Made by a program: the position numbers and the translations under genes. The notes under the pieces are model-generated. The model was not told where the DNA came from and did not search any database. It worked only from the letters and a program-made list of their open reading frames with translations. Shown here in pieces: positions 34,494 to 43,041 of a stretch of 49,522 nt of DNA. Each line of letters begins with the position of its first letter. Within the stretch, counting starts at the first letter, position 1. The DNA comes from Peribacillus frigoritolerans (GTDB taxonomy: Bacteria > Bacillota > Bacilli > Bacillales > DSM-1321): positions 1-49,522 of the forward strand of contig NZ_JAUUTW010000035.1 of the NCBI RefSeq assembly GCF_030676415.1, given 5' to 3'.

Positions 34494-35981
34494 ATGAACT
34501 TTAATAAAAGCCAACTGAAGGGTCTGAGTAAAGATATAAAAGCTGTCCAATATTCACATATGATGGATTTTCCCATAAAAGTATTGCAGATTGGGGAAGG
34601 GAATTTTCTTCGGGGCTTCTTTGATTGGATGATTTATGAATGTAATAAACAAGGCCATTTCATGGGAAGTATTGCAGTTACCCAGCCTCGCCCCGCCGGA
34701 AAAGGGAAAATAGAGGAAGTAAAGCGGCAAGATGGACTGTATACACTGATGTTACGTGGTTTTCACCAAGGGGAGAAAGTGGAACATACAGAGATCATTT
34801 CCGTTTTTTCGAAGGTAATTGATCCATATGAAGAATGGATGGAATTTTTAGCACTATCAGAAAATCCTGAATTGGAATTTGTAGTTTCCAACACGACTGA
34901 AGCAGGGCTCAAATACCAACCGACTCCTTTGGTAGAAGGAAAGCCGATTGAATCTTTTCCAGGAAAACTGACTGCATTTTTGTATCATCGTTATCTGCAT
35001 TTCAACGGGGATTCGAAAAAAGGACTGACCATGCTTCCATGTGAGCTTTTAGAGAGAAATGGTGATTCATTGAAGCAATGTGTTCTTAAGCATAGCGGGG
35101 ATTGGGATTTACCAAAGCCATTCATGGAGTGGGTGGACCGGGACAACCTATTCCTAAACTCGCTTGTAGACCGTATCGTTACAGGATTCCCAGCTAATGA
35201 GGCGGAAAAGCTATTTGCATCATTTGGATATTCGGATACATTGCTAAATACGGCAGAACCCTACCATTTATGGGCTATTGAAGGTGATCCTTCTATTGAT
35301 GAACGTCTTCCCTTACGAAAATCCGGCTTAAATGTGCGTTGGGTAAAAGATTTAACACCTTTTCAAATGAGGAAGGTACGGATTCTTAATGGTTCACATA
35401 CCTTGATGGCTCCTTTAGGCATTTTATCTGGATTGGAAGAAGTAAAACAGGCAATCGATCATCCGAAATTCAACCAATTTCTGAGCAATGCCATCGAAAA
35501 GGAAATAATTCCTTCATTACCTTTTGATCAAAATGAGATGATGCTATATGGGGAAAGTGTTCTTGAGCGATTTAAGAATCCTTTTGTACATCACCTCCTG
35601 GCCGATATTTCGCTGAATAGTATTTCGAAGTTTAAGGTTCGTCTCCTGCCTACCTTGGAGGAATATCATAGGGCGAAAGGCAGGCTGCCCGACTGTATCG
35701 TCCGAGGTTTTTCGGGCCTGATCCGATTTTATAAGGTTAACGAAATGAAGGGGAGTTATATTGGTAAAAGCTTTTCGGGTAAAGTCTATGTCGTCAAAGA
35801 CGATATAAAGACAATTGAATTTTTTAGGGAACAATGGCTTCGTTATGAGAGGGGAGAAATCCCGCTTAGACAATTGATAGAGGCCACCTTAAGTAATCAG
35901 TATCTATGGGGGAAGGATTTGAACGATATCCCGAACCTTGGAAACGAATTATGCGAATATCTAGAAGGAATGATTGACTGA
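34494..35981 (+). CDS. uxaB: Tagaturonate reductase (altronate oxidoreductase)
   Basis: A 495-residue polyol/mannitol-dehydrogenase-type long-chain enzyme. The NAD-binding loop VLQIGEGNFLRGFFDW lies near residue 31, with FVVSNTTEAG near 123, LTMLPCELLERNGD near 180 and the catalytic-type KVRILNGSHTLMA (about 298-310). It reduces D-tagaturonate to D-altronate, which UxaA dehydrates to KDG. Two starts are possible: TTG 34488 is four bases from GGAG, ATG 34494 ten bases; I chose ATG. It ends operon B; no strong terminator follows directly. Confidence 0.92.
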   Translation: MNFNKSQLKGLSKDIKAVQYSHMMDFPIKVLQIGEGNFLRGFFDWMIYECNKQGHFMGSIAVTQPRPAGKGKIEEVKRQDGLYTLMLRGFHQGEKVEHTEIISVFSKVIDPYEEWMEFLALSENPELEFVVSNTTEAGLKYQPTPLVEGKPIESFPGKLTAFLYHRYLHFNGDSKKGLTMLPCELLERNGDSLKQCVLKHSGDWDLPKPFMEWVDRDNLFLNSLVDRIVTGFPANEAEKLFASFGYSDTLLNTAEPYHLWAIEGDPSIDERLPLRKSGLNVRWVKDLTPFQMRKVRILNGSHTLMAPLGILSGLEEVKQAIDHPKFNQFLSNAIEKEIIPSLPFDQNEMMLYGESVLERFKNPFVHHLLADISLNSISKFKVRLLPTLEEYHRAKGRLPDCIVRGFSGLIRFYKVNEMKGSYIGKSFSGKVYVVKDDIKTIEFFREQWLRYERGEIPLRQLIEATLSNQYLWGKDLNDIPNLGNELCEYLEGMID

Positions 35982-36139
35982 AATTATCATTGGGCAAGGT
36001 TAAGTTCATGAATTTCCTTCCTATCTTTTATTTTTTCCTTTATTTTATTTTTATTTTTGGTATACTGAATTAGTGATATTTTTTCTTGGTAGTTTCCTAT
36101 GGAAAGATATTAAAAGAATTACATATTCTTTATTCCCGT

Positions 36140-36241
36140 AAAGGGGAGTAGCGTCAGGGATAACCTGAAATAAAGTCGTCATTACGTGGGAATTCCACCG
36201 GCTTTATTGGCCTAATTTATTTAGTGCTTAGCGAGACCTTT
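36140..36241 (+). promoter_or_regulatory. Manganese (yybP-ykoY) riboswitch aptamer
   Basis: The 5' strand AAAGGGGAGTAGC (36140-36152) and the 3' strand GCGAGACCTTT (36231-36241) are the conserved ends of yybP-ykoY RNAs. AAAGG pairs with CCTTT as the base stem, and two hairpin arms lie between. A TATACT -10 is at 36061-36066. The CCTTT strand is also used by the terminator that follows, so Mn2+-stabilised folding would prevent termination and turn the TerC gene on. Confidence 0.85.
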
Positions 36242-36271
36242 GCCATTTATGGCAGAGGTCTCTTTATTTTT
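36233..36271 (+). terminator. Riboswitch-controlled terminator
   Basis: GAGACCTTTGCC (36233-36244), loop ATTTAT, GGCAGAGGTCTC (36251-36262) then TTTATTTTT. One A-G mismatch lies within the stem. Its 5' strand overlaps the riboswitch closing stem, so the two folds exclude each other. Confidence 0.85.
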
Positions 36272-36288
36272 GTAAAAGGGAGGAAATT

Positions 36289-36996
36289 GTGTTGGATTTT
36301 TTAACAGGTGAATTTATTTCAGGACTTTTAGCGATCATTATGATAGATTTGGTTCTAGCCGGTGATAATGCGATCCTTATTGGATTGGCTGCAAGAAAGC
36401 TTCCAAAAGAACAGCAAAAAAAGGTAATAATATGGGGAGCGGTCGGGGCAATTGTGATAAGGATCATCGCAACGCTGCTGGTTGTTTGGCTATTAGAGGT
36501 GCCTGGGCTGCATTTAATAGGGGGATTACTTCTTGTATGGATTGCTTATAAGCTCCTTATCGAAGAAGAGGAACATGATTTGAAGCCTGCAGACTCGATG
36601 TGGGCTGCTATAAAAACCATTATTATTGCAGATGCTTTGATGGGATTGGATAACGTCCTAGCGGTCGCAGGTGCATCTCATGGTAACTTCACTTTAGTGG
36701 TGATCGGTTTACTTGTATCTATCCCAGTAGTGATGTATGGAAGCACTTTGATCCTGAAACTGATAGAACGTTTCCCAGTCATCATAATAATTGGTGCGGG
36801 AATACTAGGCTGGACAGCTGCTAAAATGATCGTAGCTGAACCCTTCATGCACGACTACTTTGCAAATCCCTTCATTAAGTATGGATTTGAAGCGATAGTG
36901 GTGATTGGAATCCTGGTTGCCGGGACTTCAAGACAGAAAAATATAGAAAAAGAAAAAGCAAACAGAGAGAAAATGCAAATCGAACGTAATGGATAA
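36289..36996 (+). CDS. TerC-family manganese exporter (YkoY-like)
   Basis: A 235-residue membrane protein with about seven helices. The TerC signature DLVLAGDNAILIGLAARKLP lies near residue 20 and the matching second-half ADALMGLDNVLAVAGASHGN near 112; the Asp and Asn of both are the probable metal ligands. A charged tail ends it. Homologues (B. subtilis YkoY/MeeY) export Mn2+, some supplying it to secreted enzymes. GTG 36289 sits six bases after AGGGAGG. The Mn2+ riboswitch upstream fits this role directly. Confidence 0.92.
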   Translation: MLDFLTGEFISGLLAIIMIDLVLAGDNAILIGLAARKLPKEQQKKVIIWGAVGAIVIRIIATLLVVWLLEVPGLHLIGGLLLVWIAYKLLIEEEEHDLKPADSMWAAIKTIIIADALMGLDNVLAVAGASHGNFTLVVIGLLVSIPVVMYGSTLILKLIERFPVIIIIGAGILGWTAAKMIVAEPFMHDYFANPFIKYGFEAIVVIGILVAGTSRQKNIEKEKANREKMQIERNG

Positions 36997-37005
36997 TGCA
37001 TACAA

Positions 37006-37040
37006 AGAGACCTTTCGAAAATGAAAGGTCTCTTCTTTTT
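37006..37040 (+). terminator. Terminator of TerC gene
   Basis: AGAGACCTTTC (37006-37016) pairs perfectly with GAAAGGTCTCT (37023-37033), then TCTTTTTG. Confidence 0.85.
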
Positions 37041-37079
37041 GTTTAAGTCCGAATGATATAAGTTACAAAACAAGAAAAG

Positions 37080-37114
37080 GGTGTACCAAAGTCCGCACTT
37101 TGGTACACCTTTTT
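37080..37114. terminator. Second, bidirectional terminator
   Basis: GGTGTACCAAAGT (37080-37092), loop CCGC, ACTTTGGTACACC (37097-37109) then TTTTTG on the plus strand and CTTTTCTTG on the minus strand. It probably ends the convergent aldehyde dehydrogenase transcript and backs up the TerC terminator. Confidence 0.8.
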
Positions 37115-37196
37115 GCAAATATTTAAGGAAACGGTAACATGCATTTCAATCACGATACCTGAGCCAAATGATCATATGGAGCGTTCACTCTTTTAT

Positions 37197-38678
37197 TTAG
37201 TTTAAGTTAATCCATACACTCTTGACTTCCGTATAATTATCCAAAGCATAACTGCCCATTTCCCGACCAATTCCACTTTGTTTATAACCGCCAAATGGTG
37301 AAGCTGCATCGAAGGCGTTATAACAGTTTACCCAAACTGTACCTGCCTTTAATTCATTAGCCACATAATGGGCTTTTTTTACATCTTGTGTCCATAAACC
37401 AGCAGCCAATCCATATTCAGAGTTATTTGCACGGTTTATCACATCATCCAAATCATCAAATGGCATGGCAGCTACAACAGGACCGAAGATTTCTTCTTTA
37501 GCGATTGTCATTTCATCTTCAACGCCTGCAAATATTGTAGGTGCTACAAAATAACCCTCTCCTTGTCCGTAATTGCCCCCGGTAACCACTTCAGCTCCTT
37601 CAGACTTTCCTTTTTCAATATAACTGCCCACCCGTTCCAATTGTTCACTGGAAACCAAAGGCCCTATCTGGGTAGATGGATCAAGACCGGCCCCTTGTTT
37701 AATGTTTTTTGCATGGGACACTAAGTCAGCTACCACGTTGTCATAGGATTTCTTTTGAATGTACAGGCGGGAACCGGCACAGCAAACTTGTCCTTGATTA
37801 AACATGATGCCCATTAAAGCACCAGGAATGGCTTTACTCATATCTGCATCCGGTAGAATGATATTAGGCGATTTCCCGCCTAATTCCAACGAGATTTTTT
37901 TCACAGTTCCCGAAGCTTGGCGCATGATCATTTTGCCTACTGAGGTTGAACCGGTAAAGGCAATTTTATCGACATCTGGATGGTCTACAAGCGGTGACCC
38001 TGCTGTTTCACCAAATCCAGGTATGACATTGAGAACGCCAGGAGGAAAACCTGCTTCAAGCGCCAATTGACCTAAATATAATGCTGAAAGCGGCGTTTGC
38101 TCCGCTGGTTTTAAAACGATCGTACATCCGGTTGCAAGGGCTGCTCCTAATTTCCATGCGGCCATAAGTAGAGGGAAATTCCAAGGGATGATCTGTCCTA
38201 CCACTCCAACTGCTTCATGACGGGTATAATTGAAGTAATTCCCAGCAACAGGTATTGTTTGTCCTACTATCTTAGTGGTCCATCCCGCATAATAACGGAA
38301 GTGATCGATTGCAAGGGGGACATCGGCATTAGTGGTTTCGCCAATCGGCTTGCCATTATCCAGGGTATCCAATTGTGCTAACGCCTCTTTATGTTCCTCC
38401 ATGAGGTCCGCTAATTTATAAATGAGGCGACTGCGTTCCGATGCACTCATTTTTTTCCAAGGACCGTTGTCGAAAGCCTTACGGGCTGCTTTGACTGCTT
38501 TATCTACATCTTCCGGACCTGCTTCACTCACAATCGCTAAAACCTTGCCGTTAGAAGGATCGAGTGTTTCAAAGGTTTTTCCTGAAGCAGCTTCCACCAA
38601 TTCCCCATTAATCAAAAGCTTTTTAGTGCCCTTCAAGAATTCTTGCACTCGTTGATTAAGTTTAATAGTTTGTTCCAT
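37197..38678 (-). CDS. NAD(P)-dependent aldehyde dehydrogenase
   Basis: A 493-residue aldehyde dehydrogenase of full length. Motifs are IIPWNFPLLMAAWKLGAALA (about 157), FTGSTSVGK (about 235), the general-base Glu in LELGGKSPN (about 257), the catalytic Cys in NQGQVCCAGSRL (about 300), EEIFGPVVA (about 397) and PFGGYKQSG near the end. It oxidises an aldehyde to the acid; the substrate is unknown. ATG 38678 follows AAAGGGG. A sigma-54 promoter and twin activator sites lie upstream, next to a divergent AcoR-like activator gene, so it is probably induced by its substrate (an aldehyde, alcohol or acetoin-like compound). Confidence 0.93.
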   Translation of the reverse strand: MEQTIKLNQRVQEFLKGTKKLLINGELVEAASGKTFETLDPSNGKVLAIVSEAGPEDVDKAVKAARKAFDNGPWKKMSASERSRLIYKLADLMEEHKEALAQLDTLDNGKPIGETTNADVPLAIDHFRYYAGWTTKIVGQTIPVAGNYFNYTRHEAVGVVGQIIPWNFPLLMAAWKLGAALATGCTIVLKPAEQTPLSALYLGQLALEAGFPPGVLNVIPGFGETAGSPLVDHPDVDKIAFTGSTSVGKMIMRQASGTVKKISLELGGKSPNIILPDADMSKAIPGALMGIMFNQGQVCCAGSRLYIQKKSYDNVVADLVSHAKNIKQGAGLDPSTQIGPLVSSEQLERVGSYIEKGKSEGAEVVTGGNYGQGEGYFVAPTIFAGVEDEMTIAKEEIFGPVVAAMPFDDLDDVINRANNSEYGLAAGLWTQDVKKAHYVANELKAGTVWVNCYNAFDAASPFGGYKQSGIGREMGSYALDNYTEVKSVWINLN

Positions 38679-38878
38679 GTATAATACCCCTTTTCATTTG
38701 GATTTTAAGTTCGATATCTGTTCGGACAATGGCGTTCCTCTAAGTAAAAGGATCAGGCATAATCTTATGTTTCGATACATTCTCTTTGGCTGACTTGCAG
38801 CAAGTCTGAATATCTTAAAAAACGGATTACTTGATTTTTCCCCCCTTATCAAAGGAATCAATTTCTCGACATGTAATT

Positions 38879-38894
38879 ATGCAAGTCTAATGCC
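38879..38894 (-). promoter_or_regulatory. Sigma-54 promoter of aldehyde dehydrogenase gene
   Basis: The minus strand reads TGGCATTAGACTTGCAT (38895-38879), matching the -24/-12 consensus TGGCAC-N5-TTGCW with one change. Transcription would begin near 38868, about 190 bases before the start codon. Confidence 0.75.
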
Positions 38895-38957
38895 ATAACA
38901 AAAAACCAATGAAACCAGTTAAAGAAGATGGTAGAGGGATCTTGGAAGGTGCCGGAC

Positions 38958-38974
38958 TGTTCCATATTGGAACA
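38958..38974. promoter_or_regulatory. Activator site UAS1
   Basis: TGTTCCATATTGGAACA is a palindrome (TGTTCCA/TGGAACA arms). It lies about 65 bases upstream of the sigma-54 promoter, the usual place for an enhancer-binding protein. Confidence 0.7.
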
Positions 38975-38979
38975 GCTGG

Positions 38980-38996
38980 TGTTCCAATATGGAACA
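38980..38996. promoter_or_regulatory. Activator site UAS2
   Basis: TGTTCCAATATGGAACA, a palindrome with the same arms as UAS1. The centres are 22 bases apart, two helical turns, so two activator dimers could sit side by side. Confidence 0.7.
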
Positions 38997-39183
38997 AAAA
39001 AGTTTAGTAGTTCGCATAAGGCTGTTTTCGTTTTGGTGGATATCTGAATTTTCTGTTATAATTAAATTGAATCAACGAAGCCTGAATGCTCTGAAACTTT
39101 GGATTACATAGAGTTTCATTAATGAAATTGAATAAAAAAATAGTGGCCGATTTACTGGATTATACATACGGGAGGATTATTCA

Positions 39184-41016
39184 ATGTCTGTTAATATAAG
39201 CGCGGATAAAGGAACCATACCGGCATTTATTCAAGAATCATGGCAGCGGTGCATTTCGAAGGGACTTCAGCCAAGCATGATGGATAAGGAAGATATGCTT
39301 GGTGCATTTGAATTGGCCGAATACCACGATCGATATGCGGAACTACTGTACCATTCTTCCCCCATTTTAGAAGAAGTTTATCGCTCGATTAATGGTTTGG
39401 AGTCCATTTTATTACTTGCTGCTCCTGAAGGATATATCATCGAAACAGTTGGGGATCCAGCTTTCATTCGCCATGCAGATAATGTTTCCCTGAGAAAAGG
39501 GGCCAATTGGCTAGAGGAATCAAAAGGAACAAATGCAATAGGGACAGCCATAGTAGAGAAAAACCCTGTATTGATTCATGGCAGTCAACACTTTCACCAG
39601 GATAACCATTTCCTTACTTGTGCCGCATCGCCCATTTATCACCCTGATGGGCATCTGCTTGGTGTTTTGAATTTAAGCAGTCATCAACAGAATTATCATC
39701 CTTTTTCCATTAGTTTAGTTCAGAGGGTGGCTGATAGCATCAAACAAGCACTCTTATTGTCCCATACACAAAAAAGGGAGAAAAACCTTTATTTTATATA
39801 TGATTCATACCCTGATCCATTAATTACCCTTGATAAAGAGGGGAAAGTTACAGATCTCAATTTAGCGGCGTCACATGTTATCGGCACATTGAAAAAACCG
39901 GTATCGAATATAATATCAGGAACGGACCCACTTGTGTTAGAACAGAAGATTTCAATTAAAGACCAGGAATTCCTGGTTCAAACCCTTGGCAAAAATATAG
40001 AACATCAATCCTCCGTGATCGTGAGGTTAAAAAAACAAAAATTGACTGATGGTTTAACAACTAATCGTTATCAATTTACCGATATCATAAGTAATGATCC
40101 GCAAATGAATCAAACCATATCCATTGCTAAAAGAGCTGCAGCGCTTGATATCAGCCTGCTTATCACTGGAGAAAGCGGAACGGGAAAAGAACTGTTCGCT
40201 CAATCCATTCATGGGGTTAGCTTAAGAAGTGATAAGCCATTCATCGCCATCAATTGCAGCGCAATTCCCGAAAACTTATTGGAAAGTGAGCTATTTGGGT
40301 ATGATAAGGGTGCCTTTACTGGCGCAAAAAGCGGCGGGCATAAGGGTAAATTCGAAGCTGCAGATGGCGGAACCCTGTTTTTGGATGAAATCGGGGACAT
40401 GCCGCTTAAAGCTCAAGCGACTCTGCTCCGCGTGCTGCAGGAACGATGTGTGACGCGTGTAGGGGGACATGCTTCCATTCCAATCGATGTAAGGGTCATT
40501 GCCGCCACCAACAAAGACTTACAAAAAGAAATTGAAGCTGGAGAATTCCGTGCAGATCTATTTTTCCGCCTTTGTGGATTATCTTTAAAACTTCCAAACC
40601 TAAGGAGTCGTAAAGATTTATTGCTGTTAGCAAAATACATTTTAGCGGATTTACCTTATAAAAGCGAACATGCAGAACTAACTGACGAAGCTAAAACATT
40701 CATTTTGGAATATTCGTGGCCAGGAAATTTCCGTGAATTGCAAAACGTGCTCGGACAGGCTTCATTCCTAGCTGATAATGGCCCGATTACAAGGGACTTG
40801 CTTGTGGCACTTTGTCCTGTTTCTTCCATTAAACATGAGGAAGGGGCAAATGCCGATCGAGAACCAAGAAACTTTCAAGAACAAGAAACCCAACTTATCA
40901 GGAATGCATTGGAACGAACAAAGGGAAATATCAGTAACACCGCGAAACAACTCGACATCGGCCGAAATACGCTATATAGAAAAATGAAAAAATATGGAAT
41001 CAACTTTCAAAAGTAA
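39184..41016 (+). CDS. Sigma-54-dependent activator (AcoR-like)
   Basis: A 610-residue enhancer-binding protein. An N-terminal GAF-like sensor (about 50-200, with [20 protein letters not shown] and [16 protein letters not shown]) and a PAS-like segment (about 200-280) precede the AAA+ domain. This has Walker A GESGTGKE (about 328), the sigma-54 contact loop GAFTGAK (about 376), FLDEIGDM (about 400) and the arginine-finger region. A C-terminal Fis-type helix-turn-helix ([20 protein letters not shown]) ends it. It should bind UAS1/UAS2 and activate the divergent aldehyde dehydrogenase promoter on sensing a small molecule. The AcoR resemblance is by architecture. ATG 39184 follows GGGAGG. Confidence 0.93.
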   Translation: MSVNISADKGTIPAFIQESWQRCISKGLQPSMMDKEDMLGAFELAEYHDRYAELLYHSSPILEEVYRSINGLESILLLAAPEGYIIETVGDPAFIRHADNVSLRKGANWLEESKGTNAIGTAIVEKNPVLIHGSQHFHQDNHFLTCAASPIYHPDGHLLGVLNLSSHQQNYHPFSISLVQRVADSIKQALLLSHTQKREKNLYFIYDSYPDPLITLDKEGKVTDLNLAASHVIGTLKKPVSNIISGTDPLVLEQKISIKDQEFLVQTLGKNIEHQSSVIVRLKKQKLTDGLTTNRYQFTDIISNDPQMNQTISIAKRAAALDISLLITGESGTGKELFAQSIHGVSLRSDKPFIAINCSAIPENLLESELFGYDKGAFTGAKSGGHKGKFEAADGGTLFLDEIGDMPLKAQATLLRVLQERCVTRVGGHASIPIDVRVIAATNKDLQKEIEAGEFRADLFFRLCGLSLKLPNLRSRKDLLLLAKYILADLPYKSEHAELTDEAKTFILEYSWPGNFRELQNVLGQASFLADNGPITRDLLVALCPVSSIKHEEGANADREPRNFQEQETQLIRNALERTKGNISNTAKQLDIGRNTLYRKMKKYGINFQK

Positions 41017-41078
41017 GAGATTCTTAGTATATAAAAAATATGAATGATGAGTTTCCTTTTTATGGCGATCCAAGATTC

Positions 41079-41101
41079 CCGACCTGATTTGGTCGGTTCT
41101 T
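41079..41101 (+). terminator. Weak terminator after activator gene
   Basis: CCGACC (41079-41084), loop TGATTT, GGTCGG (41091-41096), then TTCTTTCG. The T run is interrupted. Confidence 0.5.
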
Positions 41102-41255
41102 TCGTTATCGCAAGTAACTATATGCGGACCAGCATACCTGTCTCCTTATAAGCTACATTTCACCTTAAAAAACAATAAATAATGAAGTGCAGGAAATCAA
41201 AATCTCATATAGAATGATGTTATTGATGTAGTATCTAAATTCCGCAAGGGGATGT

Positions 41256-42413
41256 GTGGTCAATAGTATGGAGTTGTCATGTGAACATAAGAAGTATAAG
41301 CATATATTGATTCAATATTTGGAGGAAAATGAATCGGTGTTTTTAAATGAATGGAACGAGACTATTAAGATCAATGAAATAGACCCCTACAAAGAAAGGA
41401 TTAAAGAAAATGGTTATGGGATGTACTCACTGGTCATCCAAACGTTCAAAGAGATATTGTCTGATGATGTGCTGATAAAATTGGCTTACCAGGTAGCAAA
41501 AGAACGTCTTGAAGCAAATATCAACATTGGGGATTTTCTATATAATATCAATTTAGGGAGAAATATCATAATCAGAAATGTTTTTGGGGCCAATATCCCT
41601 ATTAATTATTTGCAGAAATTCATTAATGACATCAACTTGCACTTTGATACGTTCAGCTATCATGCAGTAACGAGATATACGAATCTTACAAATGAAGTGA
41701 TCGAGGAAAAAAAGTCTTATATCAGTGAAAACCACAAAGATAAATTAGCGGTACTGGGTCAGATATCATCAAGCTTTGTACATGAGTTCCGAAACCCTCT
41801 TACAGCAATCATGGGGTTCAATAAATTACTGAAGAGGGAGAACCCGAGCTTGAAATATTTGGATATCATCGATTATGAGTTAAATCAGTTGAATTTCAGG
41901 ATAACCCAATTCCTCCATACCTCTAAATCTGATTTTAATGAGGAACAAAGAGAGGAAATTTCCGTATTAAAGTTAATTGAAGAAATACAAGAACTGACTT
42001 ATGCAAATATTGTCGATGCCAGCGTTAATGTGGAAATAGATATTTATCCAAACTTCGTCATGACTGCGAGCAAGGATGGGTTAAAACAAGTGTTCTTGAA
42101 TCTTTTTATAAATTCCATTGATGCCTTAAAGGATAAGGAACATCCTAGAATTTTAAGGATAAACTCTTTAATTGAGGCGAATGAAAGAATAATTCGAATT
42201 TCAAATAATGGACCGGCCATTGCCAGTGAATTGATCGAATCTATATTTGAGCCCTTTGTCACAACGAAAGAGTTAGGAACGGGAATTGGATTATACGTAT
42301 GTAAAAAGATCATTGAAAGTAATGATGGATATATGAATTGTGTCTCCAATGAAAAGTTAACCACATTCAGCATTCATTTCCCCAAAGTTCAGAATGAATT
42401 TATAAGGGTTTAA
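41256..42413 (+). CDS. Cytosolic sensor histidine kinase, no partner regulator nearby
   Basis: A 385-residue kinase without membrane segments. The N-terminal 160 residues form an all-helical, probably globin/RsbR-like sensor domain (EWNETIKIN, YSLVIQTFKEIL, INIGDFLYNINLGRNI). The catalytic part has the phosphorylated His in FVHEFRNPLTAIMGF (about 178), the N box KQVFLNLFINSIDAL, ISNNGPAI, IFEPFVTTKELGTGIGLYV and a short tail. The layout recalls Bacillus sporulation-type kinases, but no orthology is claimed. GTG 41256 sits four bases from AAGGGG, slightly close. There is no response regulator beside it. It lies between two sigma-54-linked loci. Confidence 0.88.
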   Translation: MVNSMELSCEHKKYKHILIQYLEENESVFLNEWNETIKINEIDPYKERIKENGYGMYSLVIQTFKEILSDDVLIKLAYQVAKERLEANINIGDFLYNINLGRNIIIRNVFGANIPINYLQKFINDINLHFDTFSYHAVTRYTNLTNEVIEEKKSYISENHKDKLAVLGQISSSFVHEFRNPLTAIMGFNKLLKRENPSLKYLDIIDYELNQLNFRITQFLHTSKSDFNEEQREEISVLKLIEEIQELTYANIVDASVNVEIDIYPNFVMTASKDGLKQVFLNLFINSIDALKDKEHPRILRINSLIEANERIIRISNNGPAIASELIESIFEPFVTTKELGTGIGLYVCKKIIESNDGYMNCVSNEKLTTFSIHFPKVQNEFIRV

Positions 42414-42565
42414 TACATATCATATAGTGACTTTACATAAAGCATTATATACATATCAATATTTTTCGAAATTTTATACATAGATCTTTGATTAATAGCG
42501 GGAGGGCATTCCGTGTCTGCCGGTACTTTACATAAAATCATTCTCAGTGAAAATAAATTTATTTG

Positions 42566-42612
42566 GAAGATGCCAAGAAATCATAATTTGGATTTTAGCA
42601 TCTTCTTTTTTT
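42566..42612 (+). terminator. Terminator after histidine kinase gene
   Basis: GAAGATGC (42566-42573) pairs with GCATCTTC (42598-42605), followed by seven T. The 24-base loop is long. Confidence 0.65.
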
Positions 42613-42676
42613 ATCCCTGTTATTTTCGTATGTGTGTCGAAATTTTAAAAGAAAACAATTAAATTGTCATTTTTTA

Positions 42677-42741
42677 ATTCGATTGTGAATCAAAAAGGGG
42701 CAATAATTAATATATGAATCGAAAATCGAATTTATGATTCA
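42677..42741. promoter_or_regulatory. Candidate activator sites for permease promoter
   Basis: ATTC-N6-GAAT (42677-42690) and TGAATC-N15-GATTCA (42715-42741), with repeated AATCGAA inside the second. They sit 60-125 bases upstream of a sigma-54 promoter, where enhancer-binding proteins act. They do not resemble UAS1/UAS2, so a different activator is expected. Confidence 0.4.
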
Positions 42742-42802
42742 GTAATGCATCGTTTTAAATTCATAAAAGCGTTTAACCCTATTAAAATAACTATCCTTTT
42801 TT

Positions 42803-42819
42803 TGGCATGGATATTGCTT
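42803..42819 (+). promoter_or_regulatory. Sigma-54 promoter of APC permease gene
   Basis: TGGCATGGATATTGCTT fits TGGCAC-N5-TTGCW with one change. It is 240 bases upstream of the permease frame, with no other gene between. Confidence 0.7.
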
Positions 42820-43041
42820 TTATTTATATATGTATAAAATTTTAGTGAGAGAGGGTGCTTTTATTTGAGAAAATAGTCAGGTATAGATCAATTTAGTGGA
42901 TTCAGATACATAACCAATTATTCCTTAATGTCAGCACTTTGTAATGCAGAAATGTCCATAAGTTCTATACATATCAACCAAATGCTTTTTTATTATTATT
43001 TCTATCATTATTTCTTTGAAAAGGGTTCCTAAGTTTTTGTT

